A program made the position numbers and the translations under genes. The notes under the pieces are model-generated. The model had not been told where the DNA came from and did not search any database. It saw nothing but the letters and a program-made list of their open reading frames with translations. 64,000 bases of DNA from Bacillus spongiae (GTDB lineage: Bacteria; Bacillota; Bacilli; Bacillales; Bacillaceae_K): assembly GCF_037120725.1 (NCBI RefSeq), contig NZ_JBBAXC010000008.1:62001-126000 (forward strand). Direction: 5' to 3'. Below, piece by piece: positions 54,697 to 64,000 of the stretch (position 1 is its first letter; every line of letters begins with the position of its first letter).

Positions 54697-55368
54697 TTAT
54701 TCTTCGTAATAAACGTAGGAAGGAAAACCTTTAGCTTTTAATTGAGCTGCAATTCGTTCTGCATTTTCTTTTGAACTATAGGCGCCCACTTGTACTTTAT
54801 ATAATCCCTTCGGTTTTTTCTTAAGCTTATATTGTGAAGCTAGAGCTTGTACAAGTGCATCAGCGACCTGTTTTCTGTAGCTATCTGATTTTAGTAGTCT
54901 TGCATCGTTTCGATTGGTCATGAACCCACATTCGACAAGAACGGCTGTCATTTTTGTTTCTCTTAGCACATGAAAGTTTGCGGTTTTAACCCCTCGGTCA
55001 CGAAGTTTAGCAACATTTACAACATTTCTTTGGACTTTAGTAGCCAATGATAGAGCTTCAGCTGGTCGAGAGGGATATACGTATGTTTCAACTCCACTTA
55101 CGCTATTCCATCCGCCATCCCCGAATGCATTGGCGTGAACAGAAAGGAATACATCTACATTTTTAGCGTTTGCTAAGTTTGTTCTTTCAGATAGGGGAAC
55201 ATCTCTACTATCCGAATGGGAAAAAAATACGGTTACGTCTTCGTAAGCTTTTAATCCATCCCTAGCATACTGAACTACTTTAGAGTTAAATTCATATTCT
55301 CTCATTCCATCTGGTGACCTTTTTCCTGGAGTGCTAAGGCCATGTCCAGCATCTAGCATTATCTTCAT
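54697..55368 (-). CDS. N-acetylmuramoyl-L-alanine amidase with SPOR domain (CwlC-like)
   Basis: The 223-residue protein has an Amidase_3 domain (about 1-165): zinc ligands in LDAGHGLSTPG, REYEFN and SVHANAFGDGGW, and the catalytic Glu in VLVECGFMTNRND. A C-terminal SPOR peptidoglycan-binding domain follows (about 183-223, LYKVQVGAYSSKENAERIAAQLKAKGF). It has no signal peptide, like CwlC, which lyses the mother cell late in sporulation. AAAGGAGTG precedes the start. A prophage origin is less likely given its single-gene setting. Confidence 0.85.
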   Translation of the reverse strand: MKIMLDAGHGLSTPGKRSPDGMREYEFNSKVVQYARDGLKAYEDVTVFFSHSDSRDVPLSERTNLANAKNVDVFLSVHANAFGDGGWNSVSGVETYVYPSRPAEALSLATKVQRNVVNVAKLRDRGVKTANFHVLRETKMTAVLVECGFMTNRNDARLLKSDSYRKQVADALVQALASQYKLKKKPKGLYKVQVGAYSSKENAERIAAQLKAKGFPSYVYYEE

Positions 55369-55554
55369 TATTTCTTCACTCCTTTATGGTAGGATACTTT
55401 ATATATATGTGAAACTATGTACAATGGACACTGCTCCTATGTTATTTTGGGGAAAATGTTCTCTGGTTTAGAGAAATGGAAAAGTGCTACAATAGAATGG
55501 TATATTGAATACATATGGCCGCTAGTATATTGGCATGAAGGAGGCAGTAATTCA

Positions 55555-56499
55555 ATGGCGAAAGTGCGAACAACAGATATTATTGAAAAATTCAACTTAG
55601 AATTAATTAGTGGTGAGGAAGGTATTCACAGGCCGATAACAACGAGTGATATCTCTCGACCTGGTTTAGAAATAGCAGGCTACTTCAACTATTATCCTGC
55701 TGAACGAATTCAACTCCTTGGGAAGACTGAACTTTCTTTTTTAGAAAAGTTGAGTAAGGAAGAGCGAGAGGTCCGCATGGATAAACTATGTACAGACATC
55801 ACGCCAGGGATTTGTATCTCAAGAGACTTAGAGGTACCAGATGAGTTAAAGTTGGCTGCTGAAAAATACTCTGTTCCACTAATGCGTTCTTCGCTTAAAA
55901 CAACGAGGTTTTCTAGTCGTTTAACCAATTTCCTTGAAAGTAAATTAGCACCAACAACGGCCGTACACGGCGTGCTTGTAGATATATATGGTGTGGGTGT
56001 GATGATCATCGGGAAAAGTGGTGTCGGAAAGAGTGAAACAGCACTGGAATTAGTGAAGCGAGGCCACCGTTTAGTAGCTGATGATTGTGTAGAAATTCGA
56101 CAGGAGGATACGGATACACTGATAGGTGGCTCACCAGAGTTAATCGAACATTTACTAGAAATAAGAGGACTTGGCATTATTAATGTGATGACCTTATTTG
56201 GTGCTGGAGCTGTTAGGAGCTATAAACGAATTACTTTGGTCATAAATTTAGAAATATGGGATAAGACCAAACATTACGACCGTTTAGGTTTAGAAGAGGA
56301 AACCATGAGAATTATTGATACGGATATACCTAAATTAACGGTACCGGTACGACCTGGGCGAAATTTAGCTGTTATCATTGAAGTTGCTGCGATGAATTTT
56401 CGTTTAAAACGTATGGGAGTTAATGCGGCAGAGCAATTTCAGGAGCGTTTATCAGGAGCAATTTCATCAGCAGAACAAGATGATAATGAAGAATTATAG
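55555..56499 (+). CDS. hprK: HPr kinase/phosphorylase
   Basis: The start is ATG 55555 (GAAGGAGG nine bases upstream); the frame opens earlier without support. The 314-residue enzyme has a P-loop GKSGVGKSE (about 154-162) and the HprK signature [20 protein letters not shown]. It phosphorylates HPr at Ser46 and reverses this with phosphate, giving carbon catabolite control with CcpA. TGCTACAAT (55484-55492) is a likely extended -10. It heads the hprK-lgt-yvoD-ppaX-yvoF operon. Confidence 0.97.
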   Translation: MAKVRTTDIIEKFNLELISGEEGIHRPITTSDISRPGLEIAGYFNYYPAERIQLLGKTELSFLEKLSKEEREVRMDKLCTDITPGICISRDLEVPDELKLAAEKYSVPLMRSSLKTTRFSSRLTNFLESKLAPTTAVHGVLVDIYGVGVMIIGKSGVGKSETALELVKRGHRLVADDCVEIRQEDTDTLIGGSPELIEHLLEIRGLGIINVMTLFGAGAVRSYKRITLVINLEIWDKTKHYDRLGLEEETMRIIDTDIPKLTVPVRPGRNLAVIIEVAAMNFRLKRMGVNAAEQFQERLSGAISSAEQDDNEEL

Positions 56500-56513
56500 A
56501 GGGAGTGGAAACA

Positions 56514-57320
56514 ATGGAGCCAATCAATCCAATAGCATTTAAAATTGGCAGTTTGTCCGTCAACTGGTACGGAATTCTTATTGGTTTGGGGATTATTTTA
56601 GCGTTATATATTGCTATACGAGAGTCAAAGCGATTGGGATTAGATCCCGATTTATTTCCTGATTTATTAATGTGGGCGATACCTGCTGCAATTATTGGGG
56701 CAAGAATATACTATGTTATTTTTCAATGGGAATATTATGCTAAGTACCCAGAGAAAATTATCCAAATTTGGAACGGGGGACTTGCCATCCATGGAGCTTT
56801 AATCGGAGCGGTAATTACCACTATTTTGTATGCAAAAATGAAGAAAATGTCTTTCTGGGTGATTGCCGATATTGCGGCACCGAGCCTATTAATCGGACAA
56901 GCCATTGGACGTTGGGGGAATTTTATTAATCAAGAGGCACACGGTGGCCCCGTCACTCGCTCTTTTTTAGAGAACTTATATTTACCTGATTGGATTATAA
57001 ATCAAATGTATATTGGTGGCGTTTATTATCATCCAACCTTCCTTTATGAATCATTGTGGAATTTTGGTGGGATTATTCTGTTGCTATTCATTAGAAGAAT
57101 GAACCCTCAGCGCGGGTATATGTTCTTATTGTATGTAACTTGGTATTCGATTGGGAGATTCTTTATCGAAGGGCTACGAACAGACAGTTTAATGGTGGCA
57201 CCTGGATTAAGAGCTGCTCAAGTCCTTTCCATTGTCCTTATTATAGGAGCAGTTAGCGTTTGGTTATATCTTCGCAAAACTCGTAAAGCTCCTGTACGCT
57301 ATCAAGAAGTAAGTGAATAG
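56514..57320 (+). CDS. lgt: Prolipoprotein diacylglyceryl transferase
   Basis: The start is ATG 56514 with AGAGGGAG upstream; GTG 56505 is less well placed. A 268-residue protein with seven helices, the HGALIG segment and the Lgt signature [17 protein letters not shown]. It transfers diacylglycerol from phosphatidylglycerol to the lipobox cysteine of preproteins such as CccB in this window. Location after hprK matches B. subtilis. Confidence 0.97.
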   Translation: MEPINPIAFKIGSLSVNWYGILIGLGIILALYIAIRESKRLGLDPDLFPDLLMWAIPAAIIGARIYYVIFQWEYYAKYPEKIIQIWNGGLAIHGALIGAVITTILYAKMKKMSFWVIADIAAPSLLIGQAIGRWGNFINQEAHGGPVTRSFLENLYLPDWIINQMYIGGVYYHPTFLYESLWNFGGIILLLFIRRMNPQRGYMFLLYVTWYSIGRFFIEGLRTDSLMVAPGLRAAQVLSIVLIIGAVSVWLYLRKTRKAPVRYQEVSE

Positions 57321-57334
57321 AAGGAGAGAGTAGT

Positions 57335-58273
57335 ATGTGGGAATCGGTTGGAAAAGGGGCAAAGGTTGGGTTAAGCACCACGTGGGCACTAGGAAAGGTT
57401 ATCTTTCCTATCACCCTGATTGTGTCGCTTCTTCAATATACAGCAATACTACCTTGGGTGATCAAACAGATCACTCCTTTTATGAATTGGTTTGGTTTAT
57501 CTGGAGATGCGGCGATTCCGCTTGTATTAGGTAATTTTTTGAACCTATATGCAGGGATTGGAGGCATTCTTTCATTAGAGTTGACAGTAAAGGAAGTATT
57601 TATTATTGCTATTATGTTGTCATTTTCCCACAACTTACTCATTGAAACAGGCGTAGCTGTAAGAGTAGGTGTTAAGCTGTGGGTCGTTCTTCTTGTTAGG
57701 ATTGGCTTAGCCCTTACTTCAGCACTTGTCATTCATTATGTATGGAGTGGTGGAGGAGAGCTTGCTCAATATGGTTTTGTTCCACAAACAGGGGATATTG
57801 TCGGATGGAAAATGATATGGTTTACCGCCTTTCAAAAAGCAGTAATTGGTGTAATACAGCTAGCAATTATTGTCATACCACTAATGATAGGCATTCAGCT
57901 ATTAAAAGATTATCAATGGCTACCGAAGTTTTCGAATGCAATGTCCCCTTTAACCCGTTCATTAGGAATGAAAGAAAATACAACGACAACGTTAGCAGCA
58001 GGTTTTTTATTTGGGTTGGCTTACGGGGCAGGCGTTATGATTCAGGCTGTAAAAGAAGATAATGTTAGTAGAAGAGATGTTACACTTGCCTTTATTTTTT
58101 TAGTAGCTTGCCATGCAGTGGTAGAGGATACATTAATCTTTCTCCCACTTGGAATACCAATATGGCCGCTCCTATTGATTCGACTCGGTACAGCCGTTGT
58201 TCTAACGTTTATTGTCGGAAGGATTTGGTCTAAAGCGAATGTTTCCAAAGGAAAGGAAGTTACACTATCATGA
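57335..58273 (+). CDS. yvoD: Nucleoside-recognition (Gate) domain membrane protein YvoD
   Basis: A 312-residue polytopic protein with two copies of the Gate-type region (PFMNWFGLSGDAAIPLVLGNFLNLYAGIGG; LTRSLGMKENTTTTLAAGFLFGLAYGAGVM). Function unknown. It overlaps ppaX by four bases (ATGA) in the hprK operon, the B. subtilis yvoD position. Confidence 0.88.
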   Translation: MWESVGKGAKVGLSTTWALGKVIFPITLIVSLLQYTAILPWVIKQITPFMNWFGLSGDAAIPLVLGNFLNLYAGIGGILSLELTVKEVFIIAIMLSFSHNLLIETGVAVRVGVKLWVVLLVRIGLALTSALVIHYVWSGGGELAQYGFVPQTGDIVGWKMIWFTAFQKAVIGVIQLAIIVIPLMIGIQLLKDYQWLPKFSNAMSPLTRSLGMKENTTTTLAAGFLFGLAYGAGVMIQAVKEDNVSRRDVTLAFIFLVACHAVVEDTLIFLPLGIPIWPLLLIRLGTAVVLTFIVGRIWSKANVSKGKEVTLS

Positions 58274-58914
58274 AAAACACCAACACTATTTTGTTTGATT
58301 TGGATGGAACATTAATTGATACGAACGAACTTATCATTTCATCATTTTTATATACGTTAAACCGCTTTTTTCCTGATCAGTATAAATTGGAGGATGTATT
58401 ACCTTTTATCGGTCCACCGCTAGAAGAAAGCTTTGAAAAGGTAGCGCCAGAACAAGTAAGAGAAATGGTAGATTGTTACCGCAAGTATAATCTTGAAAAT
58501 CATGATGCACTTGTGAAGGAATTCGAAGGAGTGAAAGAAACGGTTGCTAAGCTGCATGAAAGAGGATATAAACTAGCCATTGTCTCTACAAAAATCCACA
58601 ATGTTGTCATTAAAGGCTTAGAGTTAATGGGGCTAAAAGCCTACTTTGATGTAATCGTCGCTTTAGACGATGTGACAAAGGCGAAACCAGATCCTGAACC
58701 TATCCAATTAGCGTTAACGAAACTGAATTCACTACCAAATGAAGCCGTTATGATTGGTGATAACCACCATGATATATTGGCAGGGAAAAATGCTGGCACA
58801 AAATCAATTGGTGTAGCATGGTCTGCTAAAGGAAGAGATTACTTAGAACATTATGAACCGGATTATATGTTAGATAAAATGCCTGATTTACTAGATCTTT
58901 TAGGAGTGGAATAA
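58270..58914 (+). CDS. ppaX: Pyrophosphatase PpaX
   Basis: A 214-residue HAD phosphatase: motif I DLDGTLIDT, motif II VSTK, motif III in KAKPDPEP and GDNHHD. PpaX removes the pyrophosphate released when HprK dephosphorylates Ser-phospho-HPr, which explains operon linkage with hprK. It overlaps yvoD and ends two bases before yvoF. Confidence 0.95.
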   Translation: MKNTNTILFDLDGTLIDTNELIISSFLYTLNRFFPDQYKLEDVLPFIGPPLEESFEKVAPEQVREMVDCYRKYNLENHDALVKEFEGVKETVAKLHERGYKLAIVSTKIHNVVIKGLELMGLKAYFDVIVALDDVTKAKPDPEPIQLALTKLNSLPNEAVMIGDNHHDILAGKNAGTKSIGVAWSAKGRDYLEHYEPDYMLDKMPDLLDLLGVE

Positions 58915-58916
58915 GG

Positions 58917-59450
58917 ATGAGGCGTACAACCCGTTTTGAAGTTCAAGGGGCAAATTCTCTATGGCATGTATATAAAACTGTTCCATTTTGGAAAGTTGTC
59001 AAAAATTTCATTATTATCCAGCTCGCTCGGTACACCCCTTTTTTAGCAATGAAAAATTGGTTGTACCGCAATTTTTTAGGGGTGAAAGTAGGCGATCAAA
59101 CGTCTTTTGCCTTAATGGTCATGCTGGATGTAATGTTCCCTGAAAAAATTTCAGTTGGGCGAAATACAGTCATAGGGTATAACACAACGATTTTAGCCCA
59201 TGAATATTTAATTAAGGAATATCGGTTGGGGAATGTGGAAATTGGCAGCGAAGTAATGATTGGTGCGAACTGTACCATATTACCTGGTGTGAAAATTGGC
59301 GACGGAGCTATTGTATCAGCCGGTACATTAATACATCAAGATGTTCCAGCAGGTTCATTTGTTGGAGGAAATCCAATGAAGATAATTTACTCTAAAGAAG
59401 AGCTTCAGACACGGTGGCAACATGATCCGATTTATGGAAAAGGGGATTGA
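58917..59450 (+). CDS. yvoF: Hexapeptide-repeat acyltransferase YvoF
   Basis: The 177-residue protein has a left-handed beta-helix from hexapeptide repeats (VGRNTVIGYNTTI, EIGSEVMIGANCTILPGVKIGDGAIVSAGTLI) with a PAGSFVGGNPMKII end, like O-acetyltransferases of the maa/NodL type. Acceptor unknown. It is the last gene of the hprK operon. In B. subtilis the his genes follow; here they do not. Confidence 0.9.
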   Translation: MRRTTRFEVQGANSLWHVYKTVPFWKVVKNFIIIQLARYTPFLAMKNWLYRNFLGVKVGDQTSFALMVMLDVMFPEKISVGRNTVIGYNTTILAHEYLIKEYRLGNVEIGSEVMIGANCTILPGVKIGDGAIVSAGTLIHQDVPAGSFVGGNPMKIIYSKEELQTRWQHDPIYGKGD

Positions 59451-59767
59451 AATGTTGAAAACTAATGTCTATGTTCACGGAATAAAATAATCGTCGATTA
59501 CGATTGAGGTTGCTTATATTGAAAGTGGTTCTTACAATACCTCCTGCTAAAGAAATGACTAAACAAATTGTTCATTTTCATGTAGTCGCTATTAATCTCT
59601 ACATGCTCTATATTATTAAAGAATAAAACACTTTTTAATGAAAAGACATGAAAATCTACTTTTAACAAAAAGTGATTTTTTTCCATTAAATATCTTTCGA
59701 CAATAGTTCAGCAATTATGGTAGATGTGATATACTACGGTAGTTAATAATATGTTCGGGGGATGTTA
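59451..59767 (+). other. Intergenic region at the missing his operon position
   Basis: About 317 bases. A weak hairpin ending in a T run (about 59652-59680) may end the hprK operon. TGATATACT (59727-59735) is an extended -10 element for yvcD. No trace of hisZ or hisG was recognised. Confidence 0.5.
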
Positions 59768-61276
59768 ATGAGAAAAGGCTCAAGTGTGAAAAATGAAAGA
59801 GGTAAGTTACTTTCTTTCGTTCCAACAGGTGAATATTATTTCAACAAAGGGGTTAAGGCATACCATCGCCAAGAACTCCAAAAATCAAATAAATATTTGG
59901 ACCGCGCCTTACAATTAGAGCCATTGGAGCCAATGATTGCTTGCCAGTTGGCGATTGTGAAAACAGAAATGGGAGAATATCAGCAGTCCAATAAATTGCT
60001 TCATAATATATTAGAGGACCTAGATCCTTATATGACGGAATGCTACTACTTTTTAGCAAATAATTATGCTCATTTAGGACTATTTAAGGAAGCATATAAG
60101 TATGTGATGGAATATATAGAGCGAGATAAAGCGAAAGAATTTATTGAGGATGCAGAGGAATTACTTGAATTATTAGAATTAGATTCAGATGAAGCACTTG
60201 ATTTATTGTATGAGCAAGATGACTTAATTGTAAAGCAAGAAGAGGGGAAACAACTGCTGGAGTCTGGCAATTTCCGAAAGGCGATTGCTTTATTAGAGGA
60301 TGTTATAAAGGAATATCCAGAATTTTGGTCTGCTTATAATAATTTAGCTTTGGCGCATTTTTATTTAGGGGAGATCAAGACAGCTCAAAAAATTTTAGCT
60401 GAAGTATTAGAAAAAAATCCGGGGAATTTACATGCACTTTGTAATTTAGCTGTATTGTATTTTTACGAACAGGATGAGCCTAATTTAAAGGCCATATTGA
60501 TAGGCTTAGAAAAAGTGCGTCCGATAGCTTATGAGCACCGTTTTAAACTTGGAGCCACGTTCGCTTTAATTGGAGATTATCATTCTGCATATAAATGGTT
60601 AAAGAATTTATATAAGCAAGGGTACGACAGCGAATCTAGCTTTTATTATTGGTTGGCAAAATCAGCGTATTATACTGGTAATGAAAAAACGGCGTATAGT
60701 GCTTGGGAAAAAGTGTTACTTGAAAGTCCAGAAAAAAAAGGACAAGAGCCATGGGTTGAAGATAGTCAACAAGATAAAGGATTTGAAAATCATATCCCCT
60801 CGTTAATGAGGAAACTAAAGAGTTCCTATTCTGAAGAGCGTTTGTTCGGACTTTTTCTACTTTCAGTTAGTGATAAGCAGAAGCAATTGCTCTCACATCC
60901 AAAATTCAATGAGCTTTCTATTTTTACTAAGTTAGAAAGAGAATATTTAGAAGAGGTATTACATCCAGGAAATGCGGTTTTACAAGAGGTTCGAATTCGT
61001 AAACTTCAAGAAATCGCGCTCAATTTATATAAACACAATCAACCGATCAACTCGGTTAGTTCAGGCTTATATTTATTATGGTTTACGATAGCTGAAAAAG
61101 GGTTAAGCGCTGGAGACTCCTTTCAAAATGGAAAAGCTTTTGCAGCAGCGACCGAATATATATGGGTTAAACTTCGTTCAGAACGTTGCTCGCAAAAAGA
61201 AATTGCGGAAAAGTATGGTATTTCTGTAACTACTCTTATTGAATATACTAAAATTGTAAATAATTACTTATGTTGA
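59768..61276 (+). CDS. yvcD: TPR-repeat protein with C-terminal helix-turn-helix (YvcD-like)
   Basis: Start ATG 59768, six bases after CGGGGGA. The 502-residue protein has several TPR units (for example AYHRQELQKSNKYLDRALQLEPLEP, NNLALAHFYLGEIKTAQKILAEVLEKNPG) over residues 25-320. The C terminus reads CSQKEIAEKYGISVTTLIEY, a helix-turn-helix. Position before trxB matches yvcD. TPR proteins mediate protein contacts; the partner is unknown. Confidence 0.88.
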   Translation: MRKGSSVKNERGKLLSFVPTGEYYFNKGVKAYHRQELQKSNKYLDRALQLEPLEPMIACQLAIVKTEMGEYQQSNKLLHNILEDLDPYMTECYYFLANNYAHLGLFKEAYKYVMEYIERDKAKEFIEDAEELLELLELDSDEALDLLYEQDDLIVKQEEGKQLLESGNFRKAIALLEDVIKEYPEFWSAYNNLALAHFYLGEIKTAQKILAEVLEKNPGNLHALCNLAVLYFYEQDEPNLKAILIGLEKVRPIAYEHRFKLGATFALIGDYHSAYKWLKNLYKQGYDSESSFYYWLAKSAYYTGNEKTAYSAWEKVLLESPEKKGQEPWVEDSQQDKGFENHIPSLMRKLKSSYSEERLFGLFLLSVSDKQKQLLSHPKFNELSIFTKLEREYLEEVLHPGNAVLQEVRIRKLQEIALNLYKHNQPINSVSSGLYLLWFTIAEKGLSAGDSFQNGKAFAAATEYIWVKLRSERCSQKEIAEKYGISVTTLIEYTKIVNNYLC

Positions 61277-61307
61277 GCATATTCATGGACGAATATGCTC
61301 GTTTTTT
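61275..61307 (+). terminator. Terminator of yvcD
   Basis: GAGCATATTC/GAATATGCTC, ten bp with a six-base loop, then GTTTTTT. The stem overlaps the stop codon. Confidence 0.9.
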
Positions 61308-61353
61308 ATAGGATAACAGTATATAGGAAATATTATTTATATAATACAATTGA

Positions 61354-62322
<969 letters not shown>

Positions 62323-62466
62323 TAAAGCTGAATGTCAAAAAAGTTAATGTAGCTTTAATAAAGCGTAACTCTGTTTTAAACAGGTTGTAACAGTAGTGAA
62401 ATGTAAGTAAGGTAATATAGAAATTAAGAAATTGACCCCCTTTAAGTTAATAAATCCCGTAGAAGG

Positions 62467-62500
62467 CACAGGAGTTTCCTGTGTCTATTTTTTATAAATA
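62467..62500 (+). terminator. Terminator candidate after trxB
   Basis: GCACAGGA pairs with TCCTGTGT around a short loop and leads into a T-rich tail. Confidence 0.65.
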
Positions 62501-62547
62501 TAGTTTGTTTAAATGGTGATAAGACGTGCGCGAACGGGCTTAATACA

Positions 62548-62576
62548 TTGTGAGGGGGTTGCAAAAATAGTATAAT
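62548..62576 (+). promoter_or_regulatory. Sigma-A promoter of yvcI-rapZ-yvcK
   Basis: TTGTGA (62548-62553), 17 bases, TATAAT (62571-62576), 42 bases ahead of yvcI. Confidence 0.75.
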
Positions 62577-62617
62577 AAAAAGAATGATAATGGCTGAATA
62601 AGCTTTGAGGTGATATT

Positions 62618-63076
62618 TTGCAACGAGTTACGAATTGTTTATATCTTAAAGACGGTCAGGTCCTACTGTTAAAAAAGCCACGAAGAGGCTGGTGGGTTGC
62701 ACCTGGTGGCAAGATGGAGCCAGGAGAATCTGTTAAAGATGCTGTAATTCGTGAATTTCGTGAAGAGACGGGTATTTACCTTCGCTCTCCCCAAATGAAA
62801 GGGATTTTTACATTTATAATTAAAGAAGAAGGCCGGATTACATCCGAGTGGATGATGTTCACATTTTTTGCCGAAGAAGCAGATGGTGTTAACTTAAAGG
62901 AATCAGAAGAAGGAAAAATTAGTTGGCATCCCCTCGAAAATATAAAGGAATTACCGATGGCAGAAGGGGACTATCACATATTAGATTATATGGTGCATGG
63001 ACAAGGCATCATTTATGGAACGTTTACGTATACACCTGATTTTGAATTATTATCCTATCGGTTAGATCCGAGCTAA
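62618..63076 (+). CDS. yvcI: NUDIX hydrolase YvcI
   Basis: A 152-residue protein from a TTG start with GAGGTGA four bases upstream. It carries a full NUDIX box ([20 protein letters not shown], then ETG), the Mg-pyrophosphohydrolase site. The MutT-like substrate is a nucleoside diphosphate derivative of unknown identity. It lies 16 bases ahead of rapZ, the B. subtilis yvcI-yvcJ order. Confidence 0.93.
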   Translation: MQRVTNCLYLKDGQVLLLKKPRRGWWVAPGGKMEPGESVKDAVIREFREETGIYLRSPQMKGIFTFIIKEEGRITSEWMMFTFFAEEADGVNLKESEEGKISWHPLENIKELPMAEGDYHILDYMVHGQGIIYGTFTYTPDFELLSYRLDPS

Positions 63077-63092
63077 GAAAGGTAGGGGTGTC

Positions 63093-63986
63093 ATGAGTAC
63101 AGGATCAGTTAGTGATGTGCAATTAGTGATTATTACAGGAATGTCAGGAGCTGGAAAGACAGTAGCCATTCAGAGCTTTGAGGACTTAGGGTTCTTTTGT
63201 GTTGATAATCTTCCTCCAACCCTATTACCTAAGTTTCTGGAGTTAATGAAGGAATCCGGAGGAAAAATGGATAAAGTGGCACTTGTCATGGATTTGCGTG
63301 GAAGAGAATTCTTTGAACATTTATTCATCGCTTTAGATGATTTGGCAGAAACATCTTGGATTGCCCCTCAAATACTTTATTTAGACGCAGATAATGCTAC
63401 GCTTGTGAGACGGTATAAAGAAACGAGACGTACTCATCCACTCGCTCCTTCAGGATTACCTTTAGAAGGAATAAAGCAAGAACGTGATCTGTTAGAAGAG
63501 CTTAAAGGGCGTGCCCAAATTATCTACAATACAGGTGAGATGAAGCCTAAAGAGCTAAGAGGTAAAATTATAACAGAGTTCTCTGCTGAGCATCAATCCA
63601 CTTTTACCATCAATATCATGTCATTTGGTTTTAAACATGGTATCCCAATCGATGCAGATTTAGTGTTTGATGTTCGTTTTTTACCTAACCCATTCTATAT
63701 AGAAACGATGCGACCAAAAACCGGATTAGATGAAGAAGTGTCGAGCTATGTACTTAAATGGAATGAAACGAATAAATTTATTGAAAAAACAACGGATTTA
63801 CTTTCGTTTATGTTACCACATTATAAGCGGGAGGGGAAAAGCCAGTTAGTCGTGGCGATAGGCTGTACCGGTGGTCAGCATCGATCTGTGGCATTAGCGG
63901 AGTATTTCTCGAATTATTTTGTCAAAGATTACCCGACTAAAGTATTTCATCGAGATGTTAAAAAGAGAAAGGAAAAGAATGCATGA
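63093..63986 (+). CDS. rapZ: RNase adaptor/nucleotide-binding protein RapZ (YvcJ)
   Basis: A 297-residue P-loop protein: Walker A GMSGAGKT (about 14-21), Walker-B-like VMDLRGREF, and the C-terminal [14 protein letters not shown] motif of the YvcJ/RapZ family. In B. subtilis YvcJ binds and hydrolyses nucleotides and affects competence; in E. coli RapZ guides RNase E to GlmZ. The stop overlaps the next start (ATGA). Confidence 0.96.
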   Translation: MSTGSVSDVQLVIITGMSGAGKTVAIQSFEDLGFFCVDNLPPTLLPKFLELMKESGGKMDKVALVMDLRGREFFEHLFIALDDLAETSWIAPQILYLDADNATLVRRYKETRRTHPLAPSGLPLEGIKQERDLLEELKGRAQIIYNTGEMKPKELRGKIITEFSAEHQSTFTINIMSFGFKHGIPIDADLVFDVRFLPNPFYIETMRPKTGLDEEVSSYVLKWNETNKFIEKTTDLLSFMLPHYKREGKSQLVVAIGCTGGQHRSVALAEYFSNYFVKDYPTKVFHRDVKKRKEKNA

Positions 63987-64000
63987 TAGTGCCTGACCAA
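63983..64000 (+). CDS. yvcK: Start of YvcK-like gene (3' truncated by window edge)
   Basis: An ATG overlapping the rapZ stop, with AAAGGA about nine bases upstream, gives MIVPDQ before the window ends. In Bacilli yvcK, needed for growth on gluconeogenic carbon sources, follows yvcJ in this way. The identity is by synteny only. Confidence 0.5.

Noticed and set aside
54697-55368. Prophage endolysin interpretation of the SPOR amidase
   Set aside because: No holin-endolysin pair or phage genes adjoin it (YvlD is holin-like only by family name), and the domain layout matches sporulation amidase CwlC.
55417-55554. N-terminal extension of HprK
   Set aside because: The family start MAKVRTTDI with a good ribosome site at 55555 is clearly the real one. 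The extension also covers the likely promoter.
59498-59686. 62-codon minus-strand frame before yvcD
   Set aside because: AT-rich, only a weak purine run upstream, and overlaps a possible terminator; no family features.

Overview
The window is chromosomal DNA from a low-GC, Gram-positive, motile and probably spore-forming member of the Bacillaceae. The backbone follows the Bacillus subtilis fliD-to-yvcK order: fliD-fliS-fliT, hpf, secA, prfB, yvjA, cccB, ftsE-ftsX, ctpB, minJ, csbA, uvrB-uvrA, yvl genes, hprK-lgt-yvoD-ppaX-yvoF, yvcD, trxB, yvcI-rapZ-yvcK. Strong Shine-Dalgarno (SD) sites, frequent GTG/TTG starts, a SAM-I riboswitch, a LexA-type box and a programmed RF2 frameshift all fit this group. 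The exact genus cannot be read from the sequence.

Layout. 0-12.9 kb holds the flagellar filament cap/chaperone genes with one extra gene, ribosome hibernation (hpf), a SEC-C/HTH protein, secA, prfB, yvjA, cytochrome c551, and an ftsE-ftsX-M23 peptidase unit. 13-28 kb holds a DsbA/DsbB pair, an ArsR-regulated Cd/Zn P-type ATPase, a reverse-strand ECF sigma/anti-sigma operon with two membrane proteins, a TlpA-like oxidoreductase, a methionine region (PLP lyase; S-box riboswitch-metY-metX) and ctpB. 27.6-46.7 kb is accessory in character: acetyltransferases, decayed NUDIX and GNAT genes, a methyltransferase, a HIT protein, PepF with an ArsR-like regulator, hydrolases, and the peptide cassette described next. 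46.8-64 kb is backbone again: csbA, uvrBA, yvl genes, a SPOR amidase, the hprK-lgt-ppaX operon, yvcD, trxB and yvcI-rapZ-yvcK.

The most interesting system is at 39.5-43.9 kb. It has a membrane thioredoxin-like protein (minus strand), a divergent operon of a peptidase-less ABC exporter, a MauE/DoxX-like quinone-linked redox protein and a TlpA/MauD-like thioredoxin, and then, convergent with that operon, a very small gene at 43537-43704 with a perfect SD. That gene encodes a 55-residue leaderless peptide with six cysteines. A 73-bp promoter block ahead of the minus-strand thioredoxin gene (40121-40193) is repeated, at about 78% identity and without gaps, ahead of the peptide gene (43859-43931). 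Both copies carry the same -35/-10 elements and a GAGTATT operator-like palindrome. I infer a co-regulated system that makes, exports and oxidatively folds a disulfide-rich, possibly defensin-like (laterosporulin-type) bacteriocin or signal peptide.

Other points of note are a nested 166-bp palindromic element after uvrA, a seven-codon leader peptide with a 12-bp hairpin ahead of a CD3324-family gene, two decayed genes that can be reconstructed from frameshifts, and the absence of swrA, cwlO and the his operon from positions they occupy in B. subtilis.
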